Shown: positions 1 through 10,079, numbered from the stretch's first letter. The stretch: 64,000 nt of DNA from Oxalobacter paraformigenes (GCF_000158475.2 NZ_KI392031.1:807786-871785), one strand, 5' to 3'. A program made the numbers and translations. The notes: generated from the sequence alone by a model not told the origin.

Positions 1-417
1 CGGCGAGACCGGCAAAAAGCCCTGTACTGGTACCGCCGGGCGGCCGGACATGGCGATACCGACGCGATGACCAACCTCGGTCATGCCTACTATCTGGGCA
101 CCGGTGTGCAAAAAAACCTGAACCACGCCATCCAGTACTACCTGATGGCGGCGGAAAAGGGCCATGCCAAAGCCCGGTATCTGCTAGGGGACGCCTATGA
201 GACAGGGCACGGCACCGCAAGGGATTGCGAGCGTGCCCTCTTCTGGTACAAAAAAGCGGCCGAAAACGGCGAGATCATGGCGATGGACCGGCTCTCCAAA
301 ATCTATGGGACCGGCTTGTGCGATCAGGCCGAAAACCCTGAAGAAAGCATGAAGTGGCTGAAAAAGTCCGGCGCCATCAAACGCGACATTCTGAAACATT
401 CCGCCCAAAAGAAGTGA
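1..417 (+). CDS. Sel1-repeat protein, 3' part only
   Basis: The frame is open from the first base of the window, so the gene begins to the left. The visible 138 residues are Sel1-like (TPR-related) helical repeats of the form A..YWY..AA..G...A...LG..Y..G, the last ones being degenerate. Sel1 proteins are alpha-solenoid protein-binding scaffolds. The last repeat resembles the last repeat of the next gene, so the two are paralogues. Partner and function are unknown. A reading-frame remnant (459-752) separates it from the next Sel1 gene, an arrangement repeated at 25-29 kb. Confidence 0.8.
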   Translation, partial: RRDRQKALYWYRRAAGHGDTDAMTNLGHAYYLGTGVQKNLNHAIQYYLMAAEKGHAKARYLLGDAYETGHGTARDCERALFWYKKAAENGEIMAMDRLSKIYGTGLCDQAENPEESMKWLKKSGAIKRDILKHSAQKK

Positions 418-458
418 CGCGCCAGCCAACACCGGTGTGCGTCAACCCGGTATCCTGA

Positions 459-752
459 ACTGGGATATCCGCCACCCTTTTGTCCTCGCAACTCAATGCC
501 GGCATCATCCGGGCAAAAGGAAAAGGCGACCCGTACACAGCGGCCATGTATGGAGTGCCGCTGGGATTGATGGCGCTTTTGAACATCCCGTTCAAGGCGC
601 CGGTTTCCATCCAGACCCCGCAGGAACTGAAAGCCTGGCTTCAGTCGGTAATGGTCGATTTCGGGGTGGGCACGTTGCAGCAGACGGGGGTCAATAACGC
701 GATTAAAGGCCGTAAAGATTTGGATCAGGAGGATCAAAGGTCTTTTCAGTAA
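459..752 (+). pseudogene. Orphan 3' fragment between two Sel1 genes
   Basis: The frame is open from 459, just after a TGA, to 752. The only near start is a TTG at 480, and there is no good ribosome-binding site. It encodes about 97 residues, hydrophobic and helical in the middle, ending in a charged, Gln/Asp-rich tail. I do not recognise a family. Its position, a headless reading frame immediately upstream of a secreted Sel1-repeat gene, matches the orphan C-terminal cassettes at 26341-26490 and 27726-28265, although I cannot align the sequences convincingly. It may be the displaced C-terminus of an effector-like gene lying left of the window. Confidence 0.4.
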
Positions 753-822
753 TTATCGTTTTATCTTGACCGGACAAAACAGGACTAGCCATAATGGTCT
801 GGCCTTGTTTTCTTATCCTCAA

Positions 823-1647
823 ATGATGAAACCCTGTTTCAAAAACCATTTTGTATTTTCCCTTTTTCTCTTTTTTTTGTGCGGTCAGGTCATTGCTGAC
901 CATCTTGAAGAAGGAAACAGACTTTTTGATAGCGGGAAATATCAGGAATCCATGAGTTATCTCATGAAACCGGATACCGTCACTCATCCGAAAGCGATGA
1001 CTCTGATCGGATACATGTATGATGAAGGTCTCGGTGTTGAGAAAAATCCCGAAACAGCCAACACGTGGTATCTGAAAGCAGCTGAACTCGGTTCTCCTGT
1101 TGCTCAGTTCAATCTGGGATTATCGTATGAATACGGGAGCGGGACACCAAAAAACATGGCTGAAGCCGTCAAATGGTTCAGAAAAGCGGCTGAGCAAAAA
1201 TATGCCAAAGCTGAATCGAAGATGTGGTATTTGACAGTAACTGGTAATGGAGTCAAAAAAGATTATCATGAAGCGATGAAATGGTACCGTCGTGCAGCCG
1301 AACATGGCGACCACGGTGCTTATGCCGATATCGGCCTTTTTTACGACAAGGGAGAAGGCGTCAGAAAAGACCCGAACCGGGCTGTTCAATACTATATTCT
1401 GGGGGCGGAAAAAGGCAACGGCAGAGCCCAGCTTTTTCTGGCGGACTCTTATGCCAAGGGCAACGGCATCCGGCAGGACAATGAACGCGCGCTCTACTGG
1501 TATCGGGAAGCGGCAAAAAACGGCAATGTCATGGCCATGCAAGAACTGGCGGCCATTTACGCCAAAGGCCGGTTGGGCGTTCGGAAAAATGAAGCGGAAT
1601 CGCAACGCTGGCTTGAAATGGCACGGGAAAAGGAAACGCACTCGTAA
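823..1647 (+). CDS. Secreted Sel1-repeat protein
   Basis: About 274 residues. Two adjacent ATG codons (823 and 826) precede a basic-hydrophobic signal peptide ending near a V-I-A-D cleavage-like site. The same frame extends upstream to a TTG at 766, but that would bury the signal peptide. About six Sel1 repeats follow, with YWY/KWYRRAAE and YDKGEGV motifs. The product is predicted to be periplasmic and to bind protein. The N-terminus is AT-richer than the 3' end, as in the Sel1 genes at 25-29 kb. It may be a partner or immunity protein of the upstream orphan fragment, but that is inference. Confidence 0.85.
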   Translation: MMKPCFKNHFVFSLFLFFLCGQVIADHLEEGNRLFDSGKYQESMSYLMKPDTVTHPKAMTLIGYMYDEGLGVEKNPETANTWYLKAAELGSPVAQFNLGLSYEYGSGTPKNMAEAVKWFRKAAEQKYAKAESKMWYLTVTGNGVKKDYHEAMKWYRRAAEHGDHGAYADIGLFYDKGEGVRKDPNRAVQYYILGAEKGNGRAQLFLADSYAKGNGIRQDNERALYWYREAAKNGNVMAMQELAAIYAKGRLGVRKNEAESQRWLEMAREKETHS

Positions 1648-1704
1648 CGGTCCTGTCTCGCCCTTTTACCCGGAAATGAACGTTTCCTTTAAACGCGCTT
1701 CCTG

Positions 1705-1848
1705 ATGAAATCCCTTCTTAAAGTCCTCTTTTTGCTTTTTTTCCTGACGGGGTCTTCCCTGTCGCTGGCTGATAATGTCAAGGAAGGCAATCGGTTATAT
1801 AACGCAGGAAGATATGAAGAAGCCATGCGCTACTGTCTGAAACCGGAT
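1705..1848 (+). pseudogene. Truncated Sel1-family gene (signal peptide plus first helix)
   Basis: An ATG at 1705 opens a clear signal peptide (MKSLLKVLFLLFFLTGSS) and then an NVKEGNRLYNAGRYEEAM helix that closely parallels the start of the preceding Sel1 gene. After the shared K-P-D motif near 1848 the frame continues to 1971 in Arg/Gly/Ala-rich sequence with no repeats, so homology stops abruptly. I read this as the 5' end of a third Sel1 paralogue whose body was lost by deletion or recombination. Confidence 0.65.
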
Positions 1849-2018
1849 TTTCGGAATTTCCGGATGCCTGAGCGTCATCGGGCCGGGCATTTTTCCGCCT
1901 TTGCCGGCGGAAGACGGCTCTCTGGCCCTGCCGGTGCCGCGGCATCCGTTCGTTCCGTTGGCAGCCGGTAACGGCGGCTTTTTCCGGGCAAACGGAAGCC
2001 TGTGCCTTTGGCGCGGCG

Positions 2019-3416
2019 TCATTGCGCCGCTTCGGTCTCGCCTTTTTCCGTGCGCGCTTTTTCTCCCGCATCCACGTCGGCCCAGTATTCACGGGCGATT
2101 TTGAAGAGGACGGGCGAGAGCAGGAGCAGGGCGATCAGATTCGGAATCGCCATCAGCGCGTTCAAGGTATCGGCAACCAGCCAGAGCGCGCCCAGATCAA
2201 TGAACGGCAGGGTGCCGACCGGAATTAACAGCACCCAGATCATGCGGAAGGGCGTAATCGCCCGCACGCCGAAAAGATATTGCGTGCATTTTTCACTGTA
2301 AAAACTCCAGCCGATAATCGTGGTCAGCGCAAAGAGCGCCAGTCCGATACTGACGATGTACTGGCCGACTCCGGGCAAGGCGTTTTCAAAGGCGACAGCC
2401 GACATGGCCGCGCCGTTCTTGCCGCTTTGCCATGCGCCGGTAATGATAATGACCAGTCCGGTGATCGTACAGATGACGATGGTATCCAGAAAAACGCCGA
2501 GCATGGCAATCGTCCCTTGCCGGGGCGCGCTGTCGGTCTTGGCGGTGGCGTGCGCGATCGGCGAGCTGCCCATGCCCGCTTCGTTGGAAAAAATGCCGCG
2601 CGCAATGCCGAAACGCATGGCGGCCCAGACGGAAGCCCCGGCAAACCCTCCGGCCGCCGAAACCGGTGTGAAAGCGCTTTCGACGATCAGCGCGATCGCC
2701 GAGGGAATTTCCGAGCAGTTGAGAACCAGAATGAGGAGACCGGCGGCGAAATAGCAGATCGCCATGAACGGAACGAGCCGCCCGGCCACTTCGCCGATCC
2801 GTTTGATGCCGCCGAGCAGGACAAGACCGACCAGAACCGCCGTCACAATGCCGGTCAGGATCGGATCAATGCCGAAGGTATGGCTCATGGCGTCGGCGAC
2901 CGAATTGGACTGGACGGTGTTGCCGATGCCGAAACCGGCGAACATGCCGAAACCGGCAAAAAGGAAAGCGAGCCATTTCCATTTTTTCCCGAGGCCGTCC
3001 CGGATATAGTACATGGGGCCGCCGATATAATTGCCGAGGGAATCGCGTTCCCGGAAGCGCACCGCCAGAACCGCTTCGGAAAACTTGGTCGCCATGCCGG
3101 CAAGGGCAATAAGCCACATCCAGAAAAGCGCGCCGGGGCCGCCGAAAAAGATAGCGGTCGCCACACCGGCGATATTGCCGGTGCCGACAGTTGCGGACAT
3201 GGCGGTCATCAGGGCGTTGAAAGGGGAAATGTCGCCGGCCTCATTGTTTTTCCGCCGGCCGCGCCACATCATTTTGAAGGCATAGGGAATGCGGCGCTGC
3301 GTCATGAAACGGTAACCGATCGTCAGGAAAAAGCCGGTGCCGGCCAGAAGCGGCAACAGAATCGGGCCGCTGACGATGTTGTTGAATTGCTTGACCAGTC
3401 CGATGAATCCGTCCAT
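2019..3416 (-). CDS. AGCS-family sodium:alanine/glycine symporter
   Basis: 465 residues with about ten to eleven hydrophobic segments, the usual size for the alanine-or-glycine:cation symporter family (AlsT/DagA type). Diagnostic stretches are the early NALMTAMSATVGTGNIAGVA motif, GGPMYYI, and FSNEAGMGSSPIAHATA in the middle. The family takes up small neutral amino acids with Na+ across the inner membrane. The gene is convergent with the Sel1 remnants and stands alone. The ATG at 3416 is followed directly by the typical amphipathic N-terminus. The exact substrate cannot be read from sequence. Confidence 0.93.
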   Translation of the reverse strand: MDGFIGLVKQFNNIVSGPILLPLLAGTGFFLTIGYRFMTQRRIPYAFKMMWRGRRKNNEAGDISPFNALMTAMSATVGTGNIAGVATAIFFGGPGALFWMWLIALAGMATKFSEAVLAVRFRERDSLGNYIGGPMYYIRDGLGKKWKWLAFLFAGFGMFAGFGIGNTVQSNSVADAMSHTFGIDPILTGIVTAVLVGLVLLGGIKRIGEVAGRLVPFMAICYFAAGLLILVLNCSEIPSAIALIVESAFTPVSAAGGFAGASVWAAMRFGIARGIFSNEAGMGSSPIAHATAKTDSAPRQGTIAMLGVFLDTIVICTITGLVIIITGAWQSGKNGAAMSAVAFENALPGVGQYIVSIGLALFALTTIIGWSFYSEKCTQYLFGVRAITPFRMIWVLLIPVGTLPFIDLGALWLVADTLNALMAIPNLIALLLLSPVLFKIAREYWADVDAGEKARTEKGETEAAQ

Positions 3417-4546
3417 CCCTGTTTGACGCTCCCTGTGCCTGTTTTGGAAAACTGCGGGAGAAACTTCCGCATGCCCGTTTTTCGCAAAAGCCTGTTTTGC
3501 AAAAAAGAAATCATTGTAACAAGTTGAAGGGTAAAAGGGGGGATTTCAAACCGGGCAAGCGCAAGGGGAGACGCGTCAATATCCTGAAAACGGTGAAATT
3601 TGCCCTGTCCGGCGAACGGTCTTTCCGCAGGGGGAGACCCTTGTTCGGGCCGCCGGCGACTGTCCCGCTGTCTCCGCCGGAGACGCAGCCCCCCGCCGTT
3701 TCCGGTTAACGCTTTTCGCCGTTTCCGGCTTGAAAGACGAAAACGGGGTGGCAAAACGCGTTTTCCTGACCGCGCCGGGGATGAGGGCAGGGAGAGGCAA
3801 GCTGTCCCCATCCCCTTGTCGCCAAAACCGGGCGGCCCTGAATTGACCGGCCTGTACCGGACAGAACATCGCCCGCAGAAAAACAGGCGGATCCGGCGCC
3901 TTAGACCCGACAGGCGATGCGCACGGCATACCGGCGAGGGCGGCTTTCCGGACAACGCGTGAAATATCGCCCCGGCGTTTGCCGTCAGGACGTCCAATGC
4001 AGGACAGACAGAGCCGGACAGGGCCTGGGAAACCGAGGCGGATTTTACGCCAGAAACCAAAACCGGCCGTCGGGACAGAAAACCGGCCGGGCTTCCGAAG
4101 CGGAAGCGGCCCCGCGCAAGGGAACGGCCAGCCGGAACGCCTTTCATGCCGGCAAGGAAGCGGAACGGGAAAGCGCTTCCGAACGCGCCGGATCCGGGGA
4201 GACGGTTCGAAAAACGGAGAGGACGGTAAAACCCGGTATGGCGAACCGCCTTGCCGTTGAAAAAAGGGAAGACGGCGCCGGACTGGCCGGATATGTCTGC
4301 CGGGAAACCGGCGCTCCCGTATCGGAAACCGGCACAAAAACAGCCGTTTTGCGGCGTTCCATTAATGTCGCTCCTGAAAACCGTTTTTGCGTTCTCCGCG
4401 GTTTTGCCGTCCGGTCTTCAGACCGCCCCCAAAGCCGGCCTGCGCGGAAAACGCCTGTTTTGCCGTGTTTGTCCCGAAAAACGAACCCCTTGCGGGAGCC
4501 GGATACGGCCTTTCCGCCTTTGCCGTTTGCCGGTGAAAGACATGGC
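3417..4546. other. Gene-free GC-rich spacer, about 1.1 kb
   Basis: Open frames exist on both strands, but they are Arg/Pro/Gly-rich, overlap each other and show no family features or ribosome-binding sites, as expected from GC-rich non-coding DNA. The text is full of CCGG and GGAAAACCGG-like words. I see no RNA gene or clear terminator. Confidence 0.6.
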
Positions 4547-6112
4547 TTACCGGCGTTCTTCTGCCGGATGCGGTTTTTCCAGACGCGTAATCCGCACGGT
4601 AAGAATACGACGGCCATCCATTTCCGTCACTTCAAAGCGGAAACCGCCGTATTCAAACGACTGTCCCGTTTGCGGAACCGACCCGAACCGCTCCAGCAGG
4701 AAACCGTTCAATGTCGTGTATTCCTGCTCTTCATCGACTAATCCATCCATTTCCAGCGTTTGCTCGACGCTGTACAGGTCGGTCGCGCCGTCAATGTCCC
4801 AGACGCCGTCTTCCACTTCCTTGACCGACAGCTGCTCGTCCTCATCGGGGAATTCCCCGGCAATCGCTTCCAGAATGTCGATCGGCGTGACCAGCCCCTC
4901 GATGGAACCGTATTCATCGACAACCAGCGCCATCTGGCCGCGCGACGTCTTGAAAAGGTCCATCGCCTGAAGAACGCCGACCGATTCCGGCATGACAATG
5001 GCTTCGCGAATGCTGTCGTCATTGATTTTGCCGTAAATGTGCAGATCGTCCATCAGATCCTGCGCCCGGGCAATGCCGCGGACATTGTCCAGTTGGGAAC
5101 GCGCGATCGGAAAGAAACTGTGCGGCGTATGGCGGAGCTGCTCCTGGATTTTTTCGGCCTCGTCGTCCAGATCGACCCAGGAGACGTCGTTTCGCGGCGT
5201 CATGATCGACCGGATCGACCGTTCGCCCAGCGTCAGCACCCCGGAAACCATATTGCGCTCTTCCTCGCCGAAAGCGGGCATTTCGTCGATTACCGTTTTT
5301 TCTTCCGGTTCCAGTTCGCGCGGTTCGGTACGGGTTTTCCCGCCCAAAAGCCTTAAAACCGCGTCGGCCGTGCGGTCTCGCAGCGGAATCTGCGCCATGT
5401 GCTTCATGAAATTGTGCTGCGCGATCTGGTTGAACAGTTCAATCAGCACCGAGAAGCCGATACAGGCGTACAGATAGCCCTTCGGAATGTGGAAGCCGAC
5501 CGATTCGGCAATCAGCGACAGGCCGATCATCAGGAGAAAAGCCAGACACAGCACGACAACCGTCGGATGCTTGCTGACGAACTCGGTCAGGGGGCGCGAG
5601 GCCCAGGCCATAATGCAAACGGCAATGACCACCGCGGCCATCATGACCGGCAAATGGGTGACGATCCCGACGGCGGTAATGACCGAGTCAAGCGAGAAAA
5701 TGGCGTCCAGCACGACGATCTGCGTCACCACCATCCAGAAACTCGGGACGATTCGCTGCTCGTCCTGATGGGGCGGGCGTCCTTCCAGCCGCTCATGCAG
5801 TTCCATCGTTGCCTTAAACAGCAGGAAAACGCCGCCGATCAGCAAAATGAGATCGCGGCCGGAAAAGGAAAAGGTATAAATGAAGATGATTGGCCGGGTC
5901 AGCGTAACCATCCATGAAAGAAGCGAAAGCATGCCCAGCCGCATGAGCATGGCGAGCACCAGGCCGGTCAGGCGGGCGTGATTGCGTTCTTTGGGGGGGA
6001 GCTTGTCGGCCAAAATGGCGATAAAAACGAGATTGTCGATACCCAGGACGACTTCCAGGACGACCAGAGTCAAAAGACCGATCCAGATTGCCGGATCAAA
6101 AAGCCATTCCAT
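4547..6112 (-). CDS. TerC-family membrane protein with CBS pair and CorC/HlyC domain
   Basis: 521 residues. Residues 1-240 are a TerC-like module with about seven membrane segments, including the [12 protein letters not shown] motif and a second acidic [17 protein letters not shown] motif. A CBS pair (about 290-420) and a CorC/HlyC C-terminal transporter-associated domain (about 435-515) follow. The same architecture and length occur in E. coli YoaE and YegH. TerC proteins are linked to metal (Mn2+) export or metal loading at the Sec translocon, and the CBS pair suggests nucleotide sensing. It is monocistronic. The exact ion is unknown. Confidence 0.92.
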   Translation of the reverse strand: MEWLFDPAIWIGLLTLVVLEVVLGIDNLVFIAILADKLPPKERNHARLTGLVLAMLMRLGMLSLLSWMVTLTRPIIFIYTFSFSGRDLILLIGGVFLLFKATMELHERLEGRPPHQDEQRIVPSFWMVVTQIVVLDAIFSLDSVITAVGIVTHLPVMMAAVVIAVCIMAWASRPLTEFVSKHPTVVVLCLAFLLMIGLSLIAESVGFHIPKGYLYACIGFSVLIELFNQIAQHNFMKHMAQIPLRDRTADAVLRLLGGKTRTEPRELEPEEKTVIDEMPAFGEEERNMVSGVLTLGERSIRSIMTPRNDVSWVDLDDEAEKIQEQLRHTPHSFFPIARSQLDNVRGIARAQDLMDDLHIYGKINDDSIREAIVMPESVGVLQAMDLFKTSRGQMALVVDEYGSIEGLVTPIDILEAIAGEFPDEDEQLSVKEVEDGVWDIDGATDLYSVEQTLEMDGLVDEEQEYTTLNGFLLERFGSVPQTGQSFEYGGFRFEVTEMDGRRILTVRITRLEKPHPAEERR

Positions 6113-6680
6113 AGATCAATGTAGAGTTGTCATAACGAAATACATTATCGCAAAAAACGGGGGAGTGTGCCCGGAATATTTGTTTTTTTCTTCAAAATCC
6201 GGCTATTTTTCATTAAAACAATGACAAAATCGTTTAAATTCCAATAAAACGATAAAAACGGCAAGGCAGGCCGGAAAAGTCCGCCCTGCGGAAAGGGGCA
6301 TGGAAAACCCGTGAAAAAACAGGCCGCGGGCCATGCCGCGACAACGGGCAGATTAGATTTCGCTGAATTGTCGCACATTCCGGCTTTTCGCGTTTTCAGC
6401 CCTTGCCGGTCGCTATTTCCCGTACGGCACATTCGTTCGCGCGCGGCTGACGGTTTTGCATCGGCCGCGGGAAGACAGCTTGCGGTATGGGCGGCTCTGG
6501 CCTGCCGCACACGCGAAAACCGCCAGCGCTTGAATGCCGGCAGTGAAAAATGCTCTAATGCGAGACAGGCACAGGCATGGTGCGGGCAAAAGGCCGCGAG
6601 CGGCCGCGGGAAAACGCCCGGTCTTTGTTCCGGCCGGCTCGTTTCAATCGGTCAAACGGCCGGGAAAACAGGACAAGGGC
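6113..6680. other. Intergenic region upstream of the cupin gene
   Basis: The first 150 bases are AT-rich and probably hold the promoter of the TerC-family gene reading left. The rest is GC-rich without a credible gene. The AGGACAAGGGC just before 6681 is the ribosome-binding site of the next gene. Confidence 0.5.
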
Positions 6681-7193
6681 ATGACAGAAGAAAAAAACAG
6701 GCATGTAAAAACACTCATCGAACAGTTCGGCCTCACGCCGCATCCGGAAGGCGGACACTACCGGGAAACCTATCGCAGCGAGGGAACGATCCCGGCCAGA
6801 GCGCTTCCCCCGGCCTTTAAAGGCGACCGGCACTATTCCAGCGCCATCATTTTTCTGCTGGGACAAGGCGATGTTTCCAGGCTGCACCGTATCCGTTCCG
6901 ACGAAATATGGCATTTCTATGGCGGAGGCCCGCTCCGGCTGGCCATGATTTCGCCCGATGGCACGGCCAGCGAAGTCGTTTTGGGCAGCGATATCGCGGC
7001 GGGGCACCATGTCCAGTATGCCGTTCCGGCCGGCGTCTGGTTCGGCGCGAAGCCCTGTGCGGGCGCCGGTTTTTCTCTGGTCGGCTGTACCGTTGCGCCC
7101 GGCTTCGATTTCGCCGATTTCGAGCTGGGGGAAAAAGAAGCCCTGAAAGCGGCTTTTCCCAAAGCGTTGGCCTGCATTGAAACGTTTGGCTGA
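6681..7193 (+). CDS. DUF985 / cupin_5 family protein
   Basis: 170 residues. The family signature is visible: an N-terminal LIEQFGLTPHPEGGHYRETYRS motif, then SSAIIFLL, SRLHRIRSDEIWHFYGGGPL and a C-terminal GCTVAPGFDFADFELG. The fold is a double-stranded beta-helix (RmlC-like cupin), and members are usually annotated only as cupin-domain proteins. The frame extends upstream to 6534, but the ATG at 6681 has a good AGGACAAGG site and begins where family members begin. It is monocistronic. The substrate is unknown. Confidence 0.9.
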   Translation: MTEEKNRHVKTLIEQFGLTPHPEGGHYRETYRSEGTIPARALPPAFKGDRHYSSAIIFLLGQGDVSRLHRIRSDEIWHFYGGGPLRLAMISPDGTASEVVLGSDIAAGHHVQYAVPAGVWFGAKPCAGAGFSLVGCTVAPGFDFADFELGEKEALKAAFPKALACIETFG

Positions 7194-7945
7194 CAGGCCA
7201 GGCCGGCGGCAGGCGAAGTGACAGGCCGCCTCAGGGCCGGTCGCCCCGTTTGCCGGGAAAGCGCCCGGAAAACCGGAAAAAAAGCCTCACCGCCATCCCT
7301 CCTTTTCAGGCAGGACGGGAAAGACCGAAAACCCGAAAAATCCCGTTGGCGAAAACGGCAGCCCGGCCCCCGATGTTGCCGCAGGCCGATGCTCCAGCGA
7401 CTTCATCGCCCTGACGCCGGAAGAGGCCTTGCGGATTGCCCCCGCCGCCTTCCCGACAATCGGCGAAGACCCGCCGGAACCCGCTTTGCCACAGGGATTG
7501 TGGCAATCGTCATCCGGCGGACCCTGTCCCGGACAACGGAAAAAAGGAGGGCGGCCCGGCGTGTGAACGCATTGGCTGAAAAAGCGAAAACATGGAATAC
7601 GGCGACAATGGACGCGTGAACCGGGGAAAAATACCCCGGAAACCCGGTTTTTTGCCTGTTCGCGATGCCTCCATGCGTCCGCTTTTGCCGGCATGCGAAG
7701 CGGTATTTGAAAAACAGGGCCCGGCACAATCGGCTTGCCGGGATTGCCCGGCGGCTCCCAAAGGCGTCGTCTGCCGTGCCGACCCGGCGCGATAGGCCGG
7801 TTTGTCTTTCCGTTTTGGCCCCGATTGGCCGGGGTTTCGTCCGAAACCGGCGCAGACGCGGAAAAACCCGTGACAAACTGGCATAATACCGTTTTGCCGG
7901 CCAAAGCCGGTCTGGCCGGCAAAGGCCCTTTTTGAAAGAAAACGC
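7194..7945. other. Gene-free GC-rich spacer, about 750 bp
   Basis: Only overlapping low-complexity Arg/Pro-rich frames are present on both strands. The last 20 bases contain the GAAAGAAAACGC leader of the acetyltransferase gene. Nothing else is supported. Confidence 0.5.
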
Positions 7946-8578
7946 ATGAAAAGAATCGATCTGGAAAACTGGAGCGGGCGCGGCATGTTCCGCCAGTTCG
8001 CCGGTATGGATGTGCCTTTTTTTTCCGTTACCGTGCCGCTGGACATCACTTTCCTGCTGGAAAAGGCCAGGGCGGAAAACCTGCCGTTTTTCGGACTGTC
8101 CCTCTTTGCAATCGCCCGTGCCCTCAATGCCGTCGAAGCCTTGCGCTACCGCCTGCTTCCGGACGGGGAAATCGTCCTGTACGAAAAAATCGATCCGGTT
8201 TATCTGGCCCTGCGGGAAGACGAGGCCATCACGGCTGTGCGCGTGCCGTTTGCCAATGATTTCGCCGCCTTCGACGCAGCGCGCCGGGAAGCGGAAAAAA
8301 GAACACTGGCGATGCCCGAACCCTGGTTTTACCGGGGAGACGAACGGGACGTCTTCTTCCTCTCGGCCGTACCCTGGTTTTCCTTTTCCGGCATGAGCCA
8401 TCCCATCATGCTTGGCAAAAAATACGATTCCATTGTCCGGCTGACGCTCGGAAAATACCGCTGGCAGGACGGAAAAGCCATCATGTCCCTCGATATCCAG
8501 AGCCATCACGGCTTTGTGGACGGTTTCCGGCTGGCGCAATTCTTCAGGGAAATCGAACGCTTCGGGCAGGAAAACTGA
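7946..8578 (+). CDS. Chloramphenicol acetyltransferase-like protein (type A CAT family)
   Basis: 210 residues, the usual CAT size. The catalytic HHxxxDG motif reads S-H-H-G-F-V-D-G at residues 186-193 (His188, Asp192), and the N-terminal WSGRGMFRQF and PFFSVTVPLDIT stretches fit the trimeric CoA-dependent fold. True CATs transfer acetyl from acetyl-CoA to chloramphenicol. Many chromosomal homologues have unproven substrates, so resistance should not be assumed. The gene is alone between gene-free spacers, with weak upstream signals. Confidence 0.88.
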   Translation: MKRIDLENWSGRGMFRQFAGMDVPFFSVTVPLDITFLLEKARAENLPFFGLSLFAIARALNAVEALRYRLLPDGEIVLYEKIDPVYLALREDEAITAVRVPFANDFAAFDAARREAEKRTLAMPEPWFYRGDERDVFFLSAVPWFSFSGMSHPIMLGKKYDSIVRLTLGKYRWQDGKAIMSLDIQSHHGFVDGFRLAQFFREIERFGQEN

Positions 8579-9259
8579 CGGGCTTTTGGCGGCATACCCG
8601 CCGAAAGAAACGGCAATCGGCCTCTGCCTTGTGCCATTTGTCCGGAAAAAACGCAGAGATGGTCAGGGAAAGAACTGAAAAAAGCCGGAGGAAAAGCGAA
8701 ACAAACGGCGACTCTTCCGTGATGGCAAACAGGTCAGGCCGACAAAAACCGGGCTTTTCGCCGGACAGGAAAGCGGCTTCAACGCTTTCCTTGCGCCTGT
8801 TTCGCCCCGGTAGTCCGGCGCCGGGTTTCCTCACAGCCTTTTTTGGACGCCAGACCGGCCTTGACGCAGACCGTTCCCCGCTCTTTCACGACGCCGATAC
8901 GCCCGTTTCCGGCCGCTTTCCTGTCCCCGTACAGGGCTTTTTCGTTGCCCTGTTTCATGCCTGTCCGGGTGCATATCTTCTAACGCGCCCACCCCGGAAT
9001 CGGCCGGCGCCGGCCCCGCCGTTCCTGTCAGTTTCCAAACCTTTTCCGGTCTGTTGCGGCAAACGCTTTTTTCGCTGAAATGAGACGGAAAAAGCGTTTT
9101 ACAAGCTGTCCGAAGTCGGGATTCGCGGTATCATGAGCTGTCGGGAAAAGCCGTTTATGGCTAAATCCGGAAAGGCCTTTAAAGCGTAGCGGAAGGCCGG
9201 CAACAGCCGGATACCGACAGGACAAAACTGGAATAAACCGGAATGTTTGAGGAAGAGAC
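8579..9259. other. Gene-free spacer, about 680 bp
   Basis: Only short overlapping frames with no family features. The sequence GAGGAAGAGAC immediately before 9260 is the ribosome-binding site of the next gene. This spacer separates host genes from the first phage-related segment and may hold its left boundary, but no att repeat was recognised. Confidence 0.45.
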
Positions 9260-9613
9260 ATGAAAATTGAACAGGCGGATGCGCTTCTGGAAGAATGGTA
9301 CGACTGGTCGCAGCAGTGGCGGCCTCATCTTGGCATGCCCTCTGCCGCGCCTTATTGCCGGGAAGTACGGCCGTGCGGGGAATATGAAGAGGACGACGAA
9401 GAACAGAGTGAATGGGCCTTTAACCGTACCCTCATGGAAACGGTCGATTATTGCGTGAACAGCCTGCCGCCCGATTACAGCCGGGCTATCGGACTGGAAA
9501 TGCGCAAACGCCGCGGCGCGGCGCGGGAATGGAAAAGCGGCTGTACCGGCGTCAGCTACAAAAGAGCCGTCATGGCGCTTTTGCCGAAAATGGCGGAACG
9601 GTATCTGGTCTGA
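9260..9613 (+). CDS. Small phage-type protein, possible late regulator
   Basis: 117 residues with a strong GAGGAAG ribosome-binding site. The protein starts with an ALLEEWYDWSQQWRPHLG stretch, followed by an acidic linker and a basic, helical second half (MRKRRGAAREWKS...SYKRAVMALLPKM). Short phage proteins with a similar W-Y-x-W-x-x-x-W-R-P-x-L-G start sit upstream of late genes in other proteobacterial prophages, which suggests an antitermination or late-regulator role. I cannot confirm this from sequence. It stands ahead of the toxin-antitoxin pair and the tail operon. Confidence 0.6.
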   Translation: MKIEQADALLEEWYDWSQQWRPHLGMPSAAPYCREVRPCGEYEEDDEEQSEWAFNRTLMETVDYCVNSLPPDYSRAIGLEMRKRRGAAREWKSGCTGVSYKRAVMALLPKMAERYLV

Positions 9614-9733
9614 ACGGCCGGCGAAAGGGCGAGGCCGCTTTGGCAAGGAAGCGGCCATCCGGCGACGGACAGGAAACCGTCTGTTTTTTACAAGTAAGCG
9701 CGCGTTGACCTGACTCAATTTATGTGCAACAAT

Positions 9734-9745
9734 TTGTATATACAA
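9734..9745. promoter_or_regulatory. Palindromic operator candidate of the toxin-antitoxin pair
   Basis: A perfect 12-base palindrome, TTGTATATACAA, lies 20 bases before the toxin start. A near copy (AGTATATACAAT) recurs near 10027-10038, just before the antitoxin gene. Autorepression by a ribbon-helix-helix antitoxin at such palindromes is typical of these modules. Confidence 0.45.
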
Positions 9746-9764
9746 TTTTTCATGTAAGTAAAAT

Positions 9765-10049
9765 ATGAAGAACTTGGTTATATCTCAAAAGATAGAAAGC
9801 AAACTCGCGGAAAAACACCAGGTTCGACCAAGTGAAGTCCGGCAGTGTTTTGAAAACAGGGAAGCCGGTTTCCTGGAAGATGACAGAGAAGACAACAAAA
9901 CGGATCCTCCAACAAAATGGTTCATATCCTGTACAAACCGGGGCAGAAAATGAAAAGTTGTTTTTGTTTTCAAAAAAGGAAAAGTTTTCCTGAAAACGGC
10001 CTATCCTCCTAATTCTGATGAAATCAGTATATACAATCAAAAGGCTTGA
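9765..10049 (+). pseudogene. BrnT/DUF4258-like toxin gene interrupted by an in-frame TGA
   Basis: The frame runs 62 codons to a TGA at 9951-9953. The same frame then continues for 31 codons with KVVFVFKKGKVFLKTAYPPN and an IYNQKA ending, exactly what is expected downstream of the TDPPTKWFI...NRGRK part. Together they give a 94-residue protein resembling small RelE-fold toxins commonly mislabelled ADP-ribosyl-dinitrogen reductase hydrolase. The stop replaces an expected Leu codon (TTA to TGA would be one change). The toxin is therefore probably dead or expressed only by readthrough. The intact antitoxin follows 30 bases later. Confidence 0.7.
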
Positions 10050-10079
10050 AGAAGGGCGCTTATAAAGAGGAGCGTACTC

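Noticed and set aside
2280-3527. 415-residue open frame opposite the symporter gene
   Set aside because: Antisense shadow of a strongly conserved membrane protein; composition is Gly/Asp/Arg-rich and no family is recognisable.
7946-8578. Calling the acetyltransferase a confirmed chloramphenicol resistance gene
   Set aside because: Only the catalytic motif and length are supported; chromosomal CAT-like proteins often have other substrates.
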